The notes under the pieces are model-generated. The model saw only the letters and a program-made list of their open reading frames with translations, was not told the DNA's origin and did no database searches. Positions 1-9,441 of a stretch of DNA of 64,000 bases are shown here, in pieces; position 1 is the first letter of the stretch, and the number at the start of each line of letters is the position of its first letter. Source of the stretch: Vibrio sp. HDW18 (GTDB lineage: Bacteria > Pseudomonadota > Gammaproteobacteria > Enterobacterales > Vibrionaceae). The stretch covers positions 1 through 64,000 of the forward strand of contig NZ_CP049913.1 of assembly GCF_011306175.1 (NCBI RefSeq), given 5' to 3'. Position numbers and translations under genes: made by a program.

Positions 1-33
1 AGGCAGGCATGTTAACCCACTAAGGTACAGGCT

Positions 34-1626
34 TTGATTTCTACAGCGAATATCACTCAACAATTCGGCGCTAAGCCACTGTTTGAAAACATTTCAGTTA
101 AGTTTGGCGAAGGTAATCGCTACGGTTTAATCGGCGCAAATGGTTGTGGTAAATCCACTTTCATGAAAATCCTCAGTGGTGAGTTAGATCCAACCGGCGG
201 TAACGTCAGTTACGATCCGAATGAGCGGGTTGCCAAGCTGAATCAGGATCAGTTTGCCTACGAAGAGTTCACTGTGATTGACACTGTGATCATGGGTCAC
301 AAAGAGTTGTGGAAGGTCAAACAAGAGCGCGACCATATTTACGCTCTGCCTGAAATGACTGAAGAAGATGGTATGCGCGTGGCCGATCTCGAAGTGGAAT
401 TCGCTGAGATGGATGGCTACATGGCGGAATCCAAAGCGGGCGAACTGCTGCTGGCGGTAGGTATTCCACTAGAGCAACATTACGGCCTGATGAGCAGTGT
501 GGCTCCGGGCTGGAAACTGCGGGTACTGCTGGCGCAAATCCTGTTTGCTGATCCAGATATCATGCTGCTCGACGAACCGACCAACAACTTGGACATCGAC
601 ACCATTCGTTGGCTAGAAGATACACTGAATGCACGTAACTGCACCATGATCATCATCTCGCACGACCGTCACTTCTTAAACTCTGTGTGTACCCACATGG
701 CGGACTTGGATTACGGCGAACTGCGCATTTATCCAGGCAACTACGATGAGTACATGACTGCCGCGACTCAAGCTCGTGAGCGCCTGTTGTCTGATAACGC
801 CAAGAAAAAAGCGCAAATTGCTGAGCTACAAACCTTCGTAGCACGTTTCTCGGCCAACGCATCGAAAGCCAAACAAGCCACTTCTCGTGCTAGACAGATT
901 GATAAGATCAAACTCGATGAAGTGAAGGCATCTAGCCGTCAGAACCCATTCATTCGTTTTGAGCAATCGAAAGAGTTGTTCCGTAACGCTCTGATTGTGG
1001 AAAACCTTAGCCAAGGTTTTGATAGCGATCTGTTTAGCAACTTCAATGCGATTTTTGAAGTGGGTGAGCGTGTGGCGATCATCGGTGAAAACGGGGTGGG
1101 TAAAACCACACTGCTCAATACCCTAGCTGGGATACTTGAGCCTCGTAGCGGCCTGTACAAATGGTCGGAAAACTCGAACATTGGTTACTATGCACAAGAT
1201 CATGCGCATGAATTTGAACAAGACATGAAGCTGATGGAGTGGATGGGACAATGGCGTCAAGAGGGTGATGATGAGCAAGTGATCCGCAGCTTCTTAGGTC
1301 GGATGCTGTTTGGTCAAGATGACATCAAAAAATCGGTCAAGGTACTGTCAGGTGGTGAGCAAGGCCGGATGTTGCTTGGTAAACTCATGATGCACAAACC
1401 TAACATGTTGCTGCTTGATGAGCCAACCAACCACATGGATATGGAATCGATCGAGTCTTTGAACAACGCCTTAGAGCAGTACAAAGGTACGCTGTTCTTC
1501 GTCTCTCATGACCGTGTGTTTGTTGATTCATTGGCAACCCGTATCATTGAAATTCGTGATGGCAAAATCACTGACTTTAAAGGAACTTACGCTGAGTTCC
1601 TGCGCTCGCGTGGTGTTGAGGGTTAA
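34..1626 (+). CDS. ybiT: ABC-F family ATPase YbiT
   Basis: This is a soluble tandem-ATPase ABC-F protein of 530 residues, the same length as E. coli YbiT and closely similar along its whole length. ABC-F proteins have no membrane domain and act at the ribosome E site to rescue or tune translation; the exact YbiT role is not settled. The first Walker A is GANGCGKST (34-42) and the second GENGVGKTT (351-359). Walker B segments read [10 protein letters not shown] and [10 protein letters not shown], and the second signature is [10 protein letters not shown] basic, helical linker rich in Lys/Arg lies between the domains near 250-300. The start is a TTG preceded by an AAGG at about 22-25, and no ATG fits better. 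The gene ends at a strong hairpin terminator shared with convergent fdhD. Confidence 0.95.
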   Translation: MISTANITQQFGAKPLFENISVKFGEGNRYGLIGANGCGKSTFMKILSGELDPTGGNVSYDPNERVAKLNQDQFAYEEFTVIDTVIMGHKELWKVKQERDHIYALPEMTEEDGMRVADLEVEFAEMDGYMAESKAGELLLAVGIPLEQHYGLMSSVAPGWKLRVLLAQILFADPDIMLLDEPTNNLDIDTIRWLEDTLNARNCTMIIISHDRHFLNSVCTHMADLDYGELRIYPGNYDEYMTAATQARERLLSDNAKKKAQIAELQTFVARFSANASKAKQATSRARQIDKIKLDEVKASSRQNPFIRFEQSKELFRNALIVENLSQGFDSDLFSNFNAIFEVGERVAIIGENGVGKTTLLNTLAGILEPRSGLYKWSENSNIGYYAQDHAHEFEQDMKLMEWMGQWRQEGDDEQVIRSFLGRMLFGQDDIKKSVKVLSGGEQGRMLLGKLMMHKPNMLLLDEPTNHMDMESIESLNNALEQYKGTLFFVSHDRVFVDSLATRIIEIRDGKITDFKGTYAEFLRSRGVEG

Positions 1627-1652
1627 GCATTAATTCGCGCAACCCGTTATTG

Positions 1653-1678
1653 AAAAGAGCCTCAGTTGAGGCTCTTTT
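1653..1678. terminator. Bidirectional intrinsic terminator between ybiT and fdhD
   Basis: A near-perfect inverted repeat pairs AAAAGAGCCTCA (1653-1664) with TGAGGCTCTTTT (1667-1678). It has A residues on its left and T residues on its right, so it can stop transcription from both ybiT (+) and fdhD (-), which converge here. Confidence 0.85.
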
Positions 1679-1731
1679 GCTATCCAGCAAAGTGATCAGA
1701 AAACGTGTTCAACGACTGTTCAATAGTTTGC

Positions 1732-2565
1732 TTATGCTTGTTCAAGCGAGCCTTTCACATCAAACACCACTTTGTTGGCGCCACTGTACACATGAAAGCG
1801 ACGACCTGAAGCGCGGGCAATCGTGGTAATGCCAAAACGTTGGGCTAATTCAAGCCCCATCTGTGTTACCCCTGAACGAGAAAGTAACACCGGAATGCCC
1901 ATTTGTGCCACTTTGATCACCATCTCTGAGGTTAAACGCCCCGTAGTGTAGAAAATTTTGTCGTGACCGCTCAGGTTATTCAGCCACATTTCACCAGCCA
2001 AGGTATCTACCGCATTGTGGCGACCGACGTCTTCTACAAATGAGATCACTTGATTGTGTTGGCAAATGGCACAACCATGCACCGCTCCAGCTTTTTTGTA
2101 GGTGTCGTTGTAGTGGGTTAACGCCTCCAGTGCCGCGTAAATCTGTGACTGCTTAATTGGTTGTTGTGGAACTTGGTAATTTTCTAGCTGCTGCATTACG
2201 TTGCCATACATGGTGCCTTGACCACAGCCGGAGGTTACGGTTTTTTTCTTAAGAGCTGGGGCCAAGTGATCCAGATTTTCACGTGTGATCACCGCAGCAG
2301 ACTGGGTTTGCCAATCGATGATCACTGAATCAAGGGCATCAGGATCAGAAATAAAACGTTGGTTTTTCAAATAACCGAGCACTAAAGCTTCTGGGCGTGA
2401 GCCGAGCGTCATCAAAGTGACAATCTCTTGCCAATTGAGCAAGACCGTCAGCGGGCGTTCGCAAGCGATCGATTTCACCAGTTTTTCGCCGTACTCGTCA
2501 TACACTTCAACGTCAATGGTTTGCAGCGGATCGACGCTGGTTTTGATGATGGAAGGTTTAGCCAC
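1732..2565 (-). CDS. fdhD: FdhD, formate dehydrogenase accessory sulfurtransferase
   Basis: FdhD moves sulfur from IscS to the molybdenum cofactor so that formate dehydrogenase becomes active; it works in the cytoplasm. The protein carries the family segments EDVGRHNAVDTL and TTGRLTSEMV. The open frame extends up to a TTG at 2640, but I chose GTG at 2565: it has an AGGAA ribosome site six bases upstream and gives 277 residues, the length of E. coli FdhD. The active loop reads SGCGQG (Cys114), so only the first cysteine of the CxxC found in E. coli is kept. A second Cys pair (CAIC) lies near 176-179. The gene is divergent from the formate dehydrogenase locus it serves. Confidence 0.93.
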   Translation of the reverse strand: MAKPSIIKTSVDPLQTIDVEVYDEYGEKLVKSIACERPLTVLLNWQEIVTLMTLGSRPEALVLGYLKNQRFISDPDALDSVIIDWQTQSAAVITRENLDHLAPALKKKTVTSGCGQGTMYGNVMQQLENYQVPQQPIKQSQIYAALEALTHYNDTYKKAGAVHGCAICQHNQVISFVEDVGRHNAVDTLAGEMWLNNLSGHDKIFYTTGRLTSEMVIKVAQMGIPVLLSRSGVTQMGLELAQRFGITTIARASGRRFHVYSGANKVVFDVKGSLEQA

Positions 2566-2735
2566 GCGGGATTCCTGTGTGTGACGTGTTTGAGCTTCGA
2601 TAATCCTTTGCTCAACCACGAATAAGAAAAGTCTCGTCAATCTAGCAAAAAAAGTGCCGAAGAAAAAATGACCTTAACCCAAATGGCGCAATTATTGCTT
2701 TAATTTAGATTGTGATGATTCATCGAGTCTGAGTT

Positions 2736-3212
2736 ATGACTGAACAAACTTCTCCTCCATTTTTAATCGATACCCTATATCACAAGACTGATAGCGCTTG
2801 GTCGCTGGCTTGCCAGCTTGAGCCTCATCTTGTCTCGCGTGGCCGCTGGCAAACCACTCAGTGGTTGTTGCACGGTTTTAGCTTAAGGTCAGAAGAGACG
2901 AGTCAATATATTGCAACCGTGCATTTGCATCGTGATGAGCGCACCGATTATCGTTTTAACCTCAGTTCACAAGCGCCGAAACTGTTTTTGATTGCAGAAA
3001 ACCCCAATGAAGATCAACCGCTGAAAATTGTGCAATTGACCGCATCACAAGCACTTGCCAGCCGCTATATGGACAGTGATTATCTGGTGCTTTCGGCTGA
3101 TATGCCATTGCCAGTACAGGCGTGGATAGAAGCTTATATTGGTCGCCATGGTGAGCTACTCGAAATCCGCCGCAAAAAACGCGCCGGCGCGGGGAGATCT
3201 TGTGGCAACTGA
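2736..3212 (+). CDS. DUF3305 family protein of the formate dehydrogenase locus
   Basis: A 158-residue soluble protein with no signal peptide or membrane segment. It resembles the DUF3305 family, which is found beside FDH genes in Vibrio and related bacteria; its biochemical role is unknown. The ATG at 2736 is the first in frame and opens the rightward locus after a 170-base gap from the fdhD start. Its last bases overlap the next gene, pointing to translational coupling with the DUF3306 partner. The C-terminus is strongly basic (RRKKRAGAGR). Confidence 0.8.
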   Translation: MTEQTSPPFLIDTLYHKTDSAWSLACQLEPHLVSRGRWQTTQWLLHGFSLRSEETSQYIATVHLHRDERTDYRFNLSSQAPKLFLIAENPNEDQPLKIVQLTASQALASRYMDSDYLVLSADMPLPVQAWIEAYIGRHGELLEIRRKKRAGAGRSCGN

Positions 3213-3738
3213 GCCGTTCTTTTCCCGTTGGTCACAACGTAAATTAGCCAGAGAGCCAGAGCAAAAATCACCCCTTGAGCTATCAGAGGAGTTGGCTTGC
3301 GAGTATTCACAAATCGCGCAGGAACCATGTGGATCTGATCATGGACGGGAAAGCCCCGCGCTCAAATCAAGCAATGTAGACGAGGAGCAACAACCTAGCG
3401 TGGCGAGTTTGTTGCTCTCCAATGCAGCGCCAGCGCTGAAAAAAGCCGCGCTGCGTAAGCTATTTTTGAGTGGTGAGTTTGACCAAGTCTGTATGTTGGA
3501 TGATTACAACGCGGATTACCGTAATACGGCAACACTCACCACGCAAGTGGCACACACTTTACGTCAATGGTGCCATGAGACACAAACGGTGTCAGAGATT
3601 GAACAAGAGCAACCGCCATCAAATAATGATAATGCACTTGCAACTGTCACCCTCGCCGAAGATTCAGCGCCGCGAGTTGAACCTAAGCCGCGTTCAGCTT
3701 GCAATACTGAAGTAGAGAGCGACCTATCAGATCCATAG
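3202..3738 (+). CDS. DUF3306 family protein of the formate dehydrogenase locus
   Basis: A 178-residue protein beginning MATEPFFSRWSQRK, with the FFSRWSxRK opening typical of DUF3306. I chose GTG at 3202 because a GGGGAG ribosome site lies at 3191-3196, and because the longer frame from 3139 would only translate the other frame of the preceding gene. It overlaps the DUF3305 gene by 11 bases. The middle is a predicted helical segment (SVASLLLSNAAPALKKAALRK), followed by a flexible acidic tail. Function is unknown; constant pairing with DUF3305 and FDH genes suggests a role in FDH assembly. Confidence 0.78.
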   Translation: MATEPFFSRWSQRKLAREPEQKSPLELSEELACEYSQIAQEPCGSDHGRESPALKSSNVDEEQQPSVASLLLSNAAPALKKAALRKLFLSGEFDQVCMLDDYNADYRNTATLTTQVAHTLRQWCHETQTVSEIEQEQPPSNNDNALATVTLAEDSAPRVEPKPRSACNTEVESDLSDP

Positions 3739-3742
3739 CCGA

Positions 3743-3821
3743 TGAGACAAAATTGACCATATCACGATCAGGGACATTTTGACTTATTCTGCCATAGATA
3801 GGGTGAGACATAATGTCTCAC
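3743..3821. promoter_or_regulatory. Inverted repeat and direct copy of TGAGACA ahead of the Fe-S gene
   Basis: A perfect inverted repeat GTGAGACA-TAA-TGTCTCAC lies at 3803-3821. A further TGAGACA occurs at 3743-3749. The repeat sits about 160 bases upstream of the Fe-S protein gene in a 242-base gap and is not followed by a T-run, so it looks more like an operator than a terminator. I do not recognise the regulator. Confidence 0.4.
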
Positions 3822-3980
3822 TCTGATGCTGTGGGTTAATAGCTTATCTCTACCATCAATAAATGTTGTTATTTTTCAATAAAATAGTTTTGGAACGCTA
3901 TTTGCTAACGCTACTTGCTATCGATGGCTTGTTTAAAACGAGCCGACTCGGTTCGTGATTCTTATCAACGGAAGCAAGCA

Positions 3981-5639
3981 ATGTTAAACCTCCTACAACA
4001 AGCGACGTCTGCCAACGCTCGGGCGCGACAGTATGCCATCGAGCATACGGTTGAGCTGACTAATCTTATTCCGCCTACGGTCAGCTACCAAAGTGGTGGC
4101 GACACGTTAATTATCGGTCCCACTACGCTGATTGAACGGATTGCCGAGCAGCTCAGCAGCATGACTTCCATCACGCTACTTTCGGTGGATGGTGAGCCTG
4201 GCACCCAAAGCAATCTGTACTATGCCGATACGCTAGAAATCAGTGGCTTTCTCGGTGCATTCACGGTGAATGTGGAAAATCATGGCAAGCGAATCAATTT
4301 GGCGCAAGCTGCGCTCGCGGCCAACTGCTTTGATCTTGTTTTAGATATGTCGCTCAATGGTTTGATGCGTGAAGAGGTTCCTGTCCCGGGCTATTTTCCG
4401 GTCGGGCGCGGCTATCCAACCCTAGCCGATGCACTGGAACAAATTCCAACCCTGATCGGCACTTTTGATAAGCCAAAATATTTTCGTCTCGATACCGATC
4501 TTTGTGCGCATAGCTCTCGTGGCGTGAAGGGGTGCCAACGTTGTGTCGATGCGTGTCCGGCAGGCGCGCTGTCGAGTGAAGGATCGGATCAAACCGGGCA
4601 TCGCATTCAAATTAACCCTTATTTGTGCCAAGGGGTAGGGACCTGTGCGACCGCTTGTCCGACCGAAGCGATTCACTACGCACTGCCCAATCCTACCGAT
4701 ACGCAAAAATTCATTGAGCGCTTACTGGCCAATTACCACCAAGCCGCCGGTGAAAAACCGATCGTGCTGATCTGCAGCTCTCGCCATAAAAGTTACAACG
4801 TCATGGCGCTTAAGGTATTGCCAGATAACGTGATTCCTGTGGTGGTGGAAGAACTGCCTTCGGTTGGTATCGACAGTTGGTTTGCCGCATTAGTGAATGG
4901 TGCAACTCAAGTGTTATTTGCGGCAAGTCACCATATGCCGCCAACCATTCAACGCATTCTCAACCAAGAGGTGAGCATGGCGCAGAGCCTACTGACTCAC
5001 TTAGGTTTGGCCAAAGAGACGATTGATATTGTTTATCTTGAATCGCTGCGCGAGGGGATGCCGGTTCTGTGTGAACAGCCGCTGGGACTTCATTTGGGGG
5101 ATTTAGTGGGTAATAAGCGCGAGCGCCTGTTTACCGCGCTGGATGGCTTAGCAAAAACACTCGATGCGCCGCTGAGCGTGCAACCTCTCAGCCTCAATGC
5201 GCCTTATGGCACGATTGCATGCCAAACCAGTGATTGTACTTTATGCATGAGCTGTGTTGCGGTGTGTCCAACCGCAGCGCTGCATCCGGCGGGAGATAGC
5301 CCAGCCTTACGTTTTATTGAGCAAGAGTGCGTGCAGTGTGGCTTATGTGTCAAAGCTTGCCCGCAACAAGCGTTGAGTACTACTGCGCAGCTTAACTGGA
5401 ACCCAACGGCACGCCAATCTGTGGTGACTTTGCATCAAGAAGAGCCGGCCCTGTGCCTGCGCTGCCATAAGCCTTTCGCGCCGCAATCGATGATCTCTTT
5501 GTTACAAAACAAATTACACGGTCACTCTCATTTTGCTCATCCTGCCGCCCTGAATCGGATTGCGATGTGCGAAGACTGCCGAGTCATCGACCTGTTTGAA
5601 GCCATGGCCGATGATCCTGAGCAGCAGCTCAACTACTGA
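3981..5639 (+). CDS. Multi-cluster 4Fe-4S protein of the formate dehydrogenase locus
   Basis: A 552-residue cytoplasmic iron-sulfur protein. Four ferredoxin-type clusters are visible: CQRCVDACP and CQGVGTCATACP in the first half (about 175-220), and CTLCMSCVAVCP and CVQCGLCVKACP in the second (about 415-465). Extra Cys pairs near the C-terminus (CLRC, CEDC) may bind a metal. It probably passes electrons from, or helps assemble, formate dehydrogenase; the exact partner is not known. I chose ATG at 3981 because a GGAAG lies at 3970-3974; the frame stays open to 3915 without a better start. The next gene follows closely. Confidence 0.82.
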   Translation: MLNLLQQATSANARARQYAIEHTVELTNLIPPTVSYQSGGDTLIIGPTTLIERIAEQLSSMTSITLLSVDGEPGTQSNLYYADTLEISGFLGAFTVNVENHGKRINLAQAALAANCFDLVLDMSLNGLMREEVPVPGYFPVGRGYPTLADALEQIPTLIGTFDKPKYFRLDTDLCAHSSRGVKGCQRCVDACPAGALSSEGSDQTGHRIQINPYLCQGVGTCATACPTEAIHYALPNPTDTQKFIERLLANYHQAAGEKPIVLICSSRHKSYNVMALKVLPDNVIPVVVEELPSVGIDSWFAALVNGATQVLFAASHHMPPTIQRILNQEVSMAQSLLTHLGLAKETIDIVYLESLREGMPVLCEQPLGLHLGDLVGNKRERLFTALDGLAKTLDAPLSVQPLSLNAPYGTIACQTSDCTLCMSCVAVCPTAALHPAGDSPALRFIEQECVQCGLCVKACPQQALSTTAQLNWNPTARQSVVTLHQEEPALCLRCHKPFAPQSMISLLQNKLHGHSHFAHPAALNRIAMCEDCRVIDLFEAMADDPEQQLNY

Positions 5640-5649
5640 GGAGAAAGCA

Positions 5650-6288
5650 ATGCAAGCGCAATCTATGCATTCACCATCAATGCGCGCCGACATTTACCTA
5701 CTGATCGCGACACTGCTGCGTGATGTGCCTTGTGCCGATCTGTGTACTTTTTTAGCCGAATTGGAATTTGAAGCCAATGGCACCGAAATGGCACAAGCGT
5801 GGCAGGCGCTCGCCGCTGCTGCACAAAATACTCGAGCAGACTCCTTAGCTGAGGAGTATCAAAAGCTATTTATTGGTATTGGCCGTGGTGAGGTGGTGCC
5901 TTTTGCCTCATGGCATTTAACCGGTTCACTGATGGAAAAGCCGCTGGCTGAGATCCGTGCGGATTTGACCAGATTGGGGCTAGAGCGAGAGAAGCAAGTC
6001 CGTGAGCCTGAAGATCACATCGCGGTGCTGTGCGAAACCATGGCTTATTTGTGTGAGCAAACCGAGGGGCAAGAAGACGTGTTTTTCTACCGCCATATTG
6101 CACCGTGGTTTGGCAAGCTAGTCAGGCAAATCCGACAAGCACCTCATGCGCAATTTTATCTCGCCGTGGCCGATCTTTTGGACGCGTTTTTGAGCTTAGA
6201 ACAAGTGGCGATGACGCATGTCCCAAGCAGTCGCAACAATCGCTATCGGATCGAGGTGAAAAACCTGACCGATAAAGTCGAGCAGTAA
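5650..6288 (+). CDS. TorD-family molybdoenzyme chaperone
   Basis: A 212-residue all-helical cytoplasmic protein of the TorD/DmsD family. These chaperones hold the apo-molybdoenzyme and its Tat signal until cofactor is inserted. Family features are the YQKLFIGIGRGEVVPFASWHL segment, split by the conserved Gly-Pro region around 75-90, and EPEDHIAVLCE near 118-128. ATG at 5650 follows a GAGGAGAAA site and starts 10 bases after the Fe-S gene stop; the longer frame from 5560 lies inside that gene. Its client is most likely the FDH alpha subunit encoded two genes downstream. Confidence 0.88.
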   Translation: MQAQSMHSPSMRADIYLLIATLLRDVPCADLCTFLAELEFEANGTEMAQAWQALAAAAQNTRADSLAEEYQKLFIGIGRGEVVPFASWHLTGSLMEKPLAEIRADLTRLGLEREKQVREPEDHIAVLCETMAYLCEQTEGQEDVFFYRHIAPWFGKLVRQIRQAPHAQFYLAVADLLDAFLSLEQVAMTHVPSSRNNRYRIEVKNLTDKVEQ

Positions 6289-6365
6289 ACCGACTGGGAT
6301 CAGAAAGCAGACGTCTTAAGACGCACAGCTAAGTTGCTAAAATATAAGCAATAAGGAAGCAATCA

Positions 6366-6563
6366 ATGAAAAAAGAGCACCAAGTAGACCACAGCAGACG
6401 CGATCTGCTGAAAGGATTAGGCACCGCGGTTGTGGCTGGTGCTGTCGTCGCTGGGGTCAGTACAACAACGCAGGCCAGTGATGTGAATGCCGAAAGTCAA
6501 CCGCCACTGAAAAAAGGCTATTACGAAACCCAGCACATTCGTGATTACTACAACACGCTATAG
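6366..6563 (+). CDS. Small Tat-signal protein of the formate dehydrogenase locus
   Basis: A 65-residue protein that is mostly a twin-arginine signal: SRRDLLKG at 10-17, then a hydrophobic Ala/Val/Gly stretch ending near TQA. The remaining 25 or so residues end in KKGYYETQHIRDYYNTL. It fits the family called formate dehydrogenase region TAT target, which lies just before FDH alpha genes. The likely location is periplasmic, beside or within the FDH complex; a role has not been shown. A good AAGGA lies upstream, and the stop is 11 bases before the FDH alpha start. Confidence 0.85.
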   Translation: MKKEHQVDHSRRDLLKGLGTAVVAGAVVAGVSTTTQASDVNAESQPPLKKGYYETQHIRDYYNTL

Positions 6564-6574
6564 GAGCCAATGCG

Positions 6575-9430
6575 ATGAGACTGATCAAACGTGCAGACAG
6601 CGTGACCAAACAGCCAAATCAGCTCGGTATTAGCCGCCGGGCCTTTATGAAAAACACGTCACTGGCCGCCGGTGGCGCAGTGGTCGGAGCCTCTCTGTTC
6701 ACACCGAGCATGATCCGTAAAGTGCAGGCCAGCGACGTGCAACGCAGCGCGAAAACCGAACTAAAGCGCACTATCTGTTCGCACTGCTCGGTAGGTTGTG
6801 GGATCTACGCGGAAGTACAAAACGGAGTATGGACCGGTCAAGAGCCAGCTTTCGATCATCCATTTAATGCAGGTGGTCACTGTGCGAAAGGTGCAGCTTT
6901 ACGTGAACACGGCCATGGTGAGCGGCGTTTGAAATACCCAATGAAACTTGATGGTGGTAAGTGGAAGAAAATCTCTTGGGAACAAGCCATCAATGAGATT
7001 GGTGACCAAGTGCTGAAGATCCGCGAACAGTCAGGTCCGGACGCGGTGTACTTTCTCGGTAGTGCTAAACACAGCAATGAGCAAGCGTATCTGTTTCGTA
7101 AAATGGCTTCGCTGTGGGGCACCAACAATGTTGATCACCAAGCGCGTATTTGCCACTCCACGACCGTGGCTGGGGTGGCAAATACTTGGGGCTATGGGGC
7201 AATGACCAATTCATTCAACGATATGCAAAATTGCAAGTCGATGTTGTTTATTGGATCCAATCCGGCAGAAGCACACCCGGTGGCAATGCAGCATATTTTG
7301 ATCGCGGAAGAGAAAAATGGCTGCAAGATTGTGGTTGCCGATCCGCGCCGCACTCGTACGGCGGCCAAGGCCGATCATTTTGTTGCTCTGCGGCCAGGTA
7401 CCGATGTGGCCTTTATCTGGGGCATCTTGTGGCATGTATTTAAACATAACTGGCAAGATCAAGAGTACATTCAGCAACGTGTATTCGGCATGGATGAAAT
7501 CCGCGCTGAAGTCGAAAAATGGACGCCGGCAGAAGTTGAACGTGTCACCGGCGTAAGCGAACAAGAAGTTTACACCACAGCGAAAATTCTGGCCGAAAAC
7601 CGTCCGGGTTGTGTAATTTGGTGTATGGGTGGTACGCAGCACACCACCGGCAACAACAATACCCGCGCTTACTGTGTACTCGAGCTGGCATTAGGTAACA
7701 TCGGAAAATCCGGTGGTGGGGCCAATATTTTCCGCGGTCACGATAATGTGCAAGGGGCTACCGATTTTGGGGTATTGTCCGATAGCTTACCTGGCTATTA
7801 CGGCTTAACCGAAGGTTCATGGCAACATTGGGCTAAAGTCTGGGATATTGATTTTTCATGGCTTAAGCAGCGTTTTGACCCGAATATCTATCACGGCGCA
7901 CTGCCGATGGAAACACCGGGGATCCCGGTTTCACGCTGGATCGATGGCGTGCTGGAAAACAAAGACAACCTGCAGCAACGAGAAAATATTCGCGCGATGT
8001 TCTATTGGGGGCATGCTGTCAATTCGCAAACCCGCGGCGTGGAAATGAAAAAGGCCATGCAAAAGCTGGATATGATGGTGATTGTGGATCCATACCCAAC
8101 CGTTGCTGCGGTGATGAACGATCGCACCGATGGGGTGTATCTGCTACCGGCGACCACTCAGTTTGAAACCTATGGTAGTGTGACCGCCTCTAACCGCTCA
8201 ATGCAATGGCGAGATCAGGTGATTGAGCCGTTATTTGACTCTAAACCCGATCACGAAATCATGTACTTGCTCAGTCAAAAACTGGGGATTGCGGATCAAC
8301 TGTGTAAACACATTCAGGTGGTAAATAATCAGCCACTGATTGAAGACATCACCCGCGAATTTAACCGCGGGATGTGGGCGATTGGTTGTACTGGTCAAAG
8401 TCCTGAACGATTGAAAACTCATCAGCAACATTGGCATACCTTCCATAAAGTGACCATAGCCGCAGAAGGCGGACCTGTGCATGGTGAGACTTATGGCTTA
8501 CCTTGGCCTTGCTGGGGCACACCGGAAATGAAACACCCTGGTACCCATATTCTTTACGATACTTCGAAAACGGTCGCCGAAGGTGGTGGTAACTTCCGCA
8601 CTCGATTTGGCGTCGAATTTGAAGGTCACAACCTACTCGCGGAAGACAGTTATTCGAAAGGCTGTGAGCTGCAAGATGGCTATCCAGAATTTAGCGATAA
8701 ACTGCTCAAGCAATTGGGATGGTGGAGTGATTTAACCCCCGTAGAGCAAGCAGCGGCTGAAGGTCAGAATTGGAAAACCGATCTGTCTGGCGGTATTCAA
8801 CGGGTGGCGATTAAGCACGGCTGTGTTCCATTTGGTAACGCCAAAGCGCGGGCGATTGTGTGGACTTTCCCAGACCGCGTGCCGCTGCATCGTGAACCCT
8901 TGTACACCCCGCGCCGCGATCTGTTGGCTGATTACCCCACATGGGATGATCAAGCGTTTATTTTTCGGGTACCTACGCTGTATAAATCGATTCAAGCACA
9001 AGATAAATCGATGGAATATCCGATCATCCTTACTTCTGGCCGCTTAGTAGAATATGAAGGGGGCGGTGAAGAAACCCGTTCGAATCCTTGGTTGGCCGAG
9101 CTGCAACAAGAGATGTTTGTTGAAGTGAACCCGAAAGATGCCAACGATTTAGGCTTTATAGATGGTGATATGGTGTGGGTTGAAGGGGCTGAGAAAGGGC
9201 GCATCAAAGTTAAAGCGATGGTGACCCGCCGTGTGAAAGCGGGGATGGCGTTTATTCCGTTCCACTTTGCTGGCAAGTTCCAAGGGGAAGATCTGCGTCC
9301 GAAATACCCAGAAGGGACACAGCCTTATGTGGTTGGGGAATCGGCAAACACTGCCACGACCTACGGCTACGATCCTGTCACCTTGATGCAGGAAACCAAA
9401 GTCACCCTCTGTAACATTCGTAAAGCGTAA
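6575..9430 (+). CDS. fdhA: Formate dehydrogenase alpha subunit (molybdopterin, Tat-exported)
   Basis: The catalytic subunit, 951 residues, oxidises formate to CO2 in the periplasm and passes electrons to the beta subunit. A Tat signal SRRAFMK lies near residues 20-26. The 4Fe-4S cluster is bound by Cys68, Cys71, Cys75 and Cys103. The Mo ligand is Cys193 in ARICHSTTV, so this is a cysteine enzyme; FdnG of E. coli has selenocysteine there. Molybdopterin-binding segments (FIGSNPAEAHP, GNNNTRAYC) and the C-terminal dinucleotide-binding domain near 820-950 are present. A TAGGAG ribosome site precedes the ATG. The length is normal for this type and the frame is intact. Confidence 0.95.
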   Translation: MRLIKRADSVTKQPNQLGISRRAFMKNTSLAAGGAVVGASLFTPSMIRKVQASDVQRSAKTELKRTICSHCSVGCGIYAEVQNGVWTGQEPAFDHPFNAGGHCAKGAALREHGHGERRLKYPMKLDGGKWKKISWEQAINEIGDQVLKIREQSGPDAVYFLGSAKHSNEQAYLFRKMASLWGTNNVDHQARICHSTTVAGVANTWGYGAMTNSFNDMQNCKSMLFIGSNPAEAHPVAMQHILIAEEKNGCKIVVADPRRTRTAAKADHFVALRPGTDVAFIWGILWHVFKHNWQDQEYIQQRVFGMDEIRAEVEKWTPAEVERVTGVSEQEVYTTAKILAENRPGCVIWCMGGTQHTTGNNNTRAYCVLELALGNIGKSGGGANIFRGHDNVQGATDFGVLSDSLPGYYGLTEGSWQHWAKVWDIDFSWLKQRFDPNIYHGALPMETPGIPVSRWIDGVLENKDNLQQRENIRAMFYWGHAVNSQTRGVEMKKAMQKLDMMVIVDPYPTVAAVMNDRTDGVYLLPATTQFETYGSVTASNRSMQWRDQVIEPLFDSKPDHEIMYLLSQKLGIADQLCKHIQVVNNQPLIEDITREFNRGMWAIGCTGQSPERLKTHQQHWHTFHKVTIAAEGGPVHGETYGLPWPCWGTPEMKHPGTHILYDTSKTVAEGGGNFRTRFGVEFEGHNLLAEDSYSKGCELQDGYPEFSDKLLKQLGWWSDLTPVEQAAAEGQNWKTDLSGGIQRVAIKHGCVPFGNAKARAIVWTFPDRVPLHREPLYTPRRDLLADYPTWDDQAFIFRVPTLYKSIQAQDKSMEYPIILTSGRLVEYEGGGEETRSNPWLAELQQEMFVEVNPKDANDLGFIDGDMVWVEGAEKGRIKVKAMVTRRVKAGMAFIPFHFAGKFQGEDLRPKYPEGTQPYVVGESANTATTYGYDPVTLMQETKVTLCNIRKA

Positions 9431-9441
9431 GGAGCTTACCC

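Noticed and set aside
7151..7153. Selenocysteine formate dehydrogenase
   Set aside because: The catalytic codon is TGC (Cys193), and no in-frame TGA exists.
7211..7642. 143-codon minus-strand frame within the formate dehydrogenase alpha gene
   Set aside because: It is the complement of a well-conserved coding region and has no family features or ribosome site.
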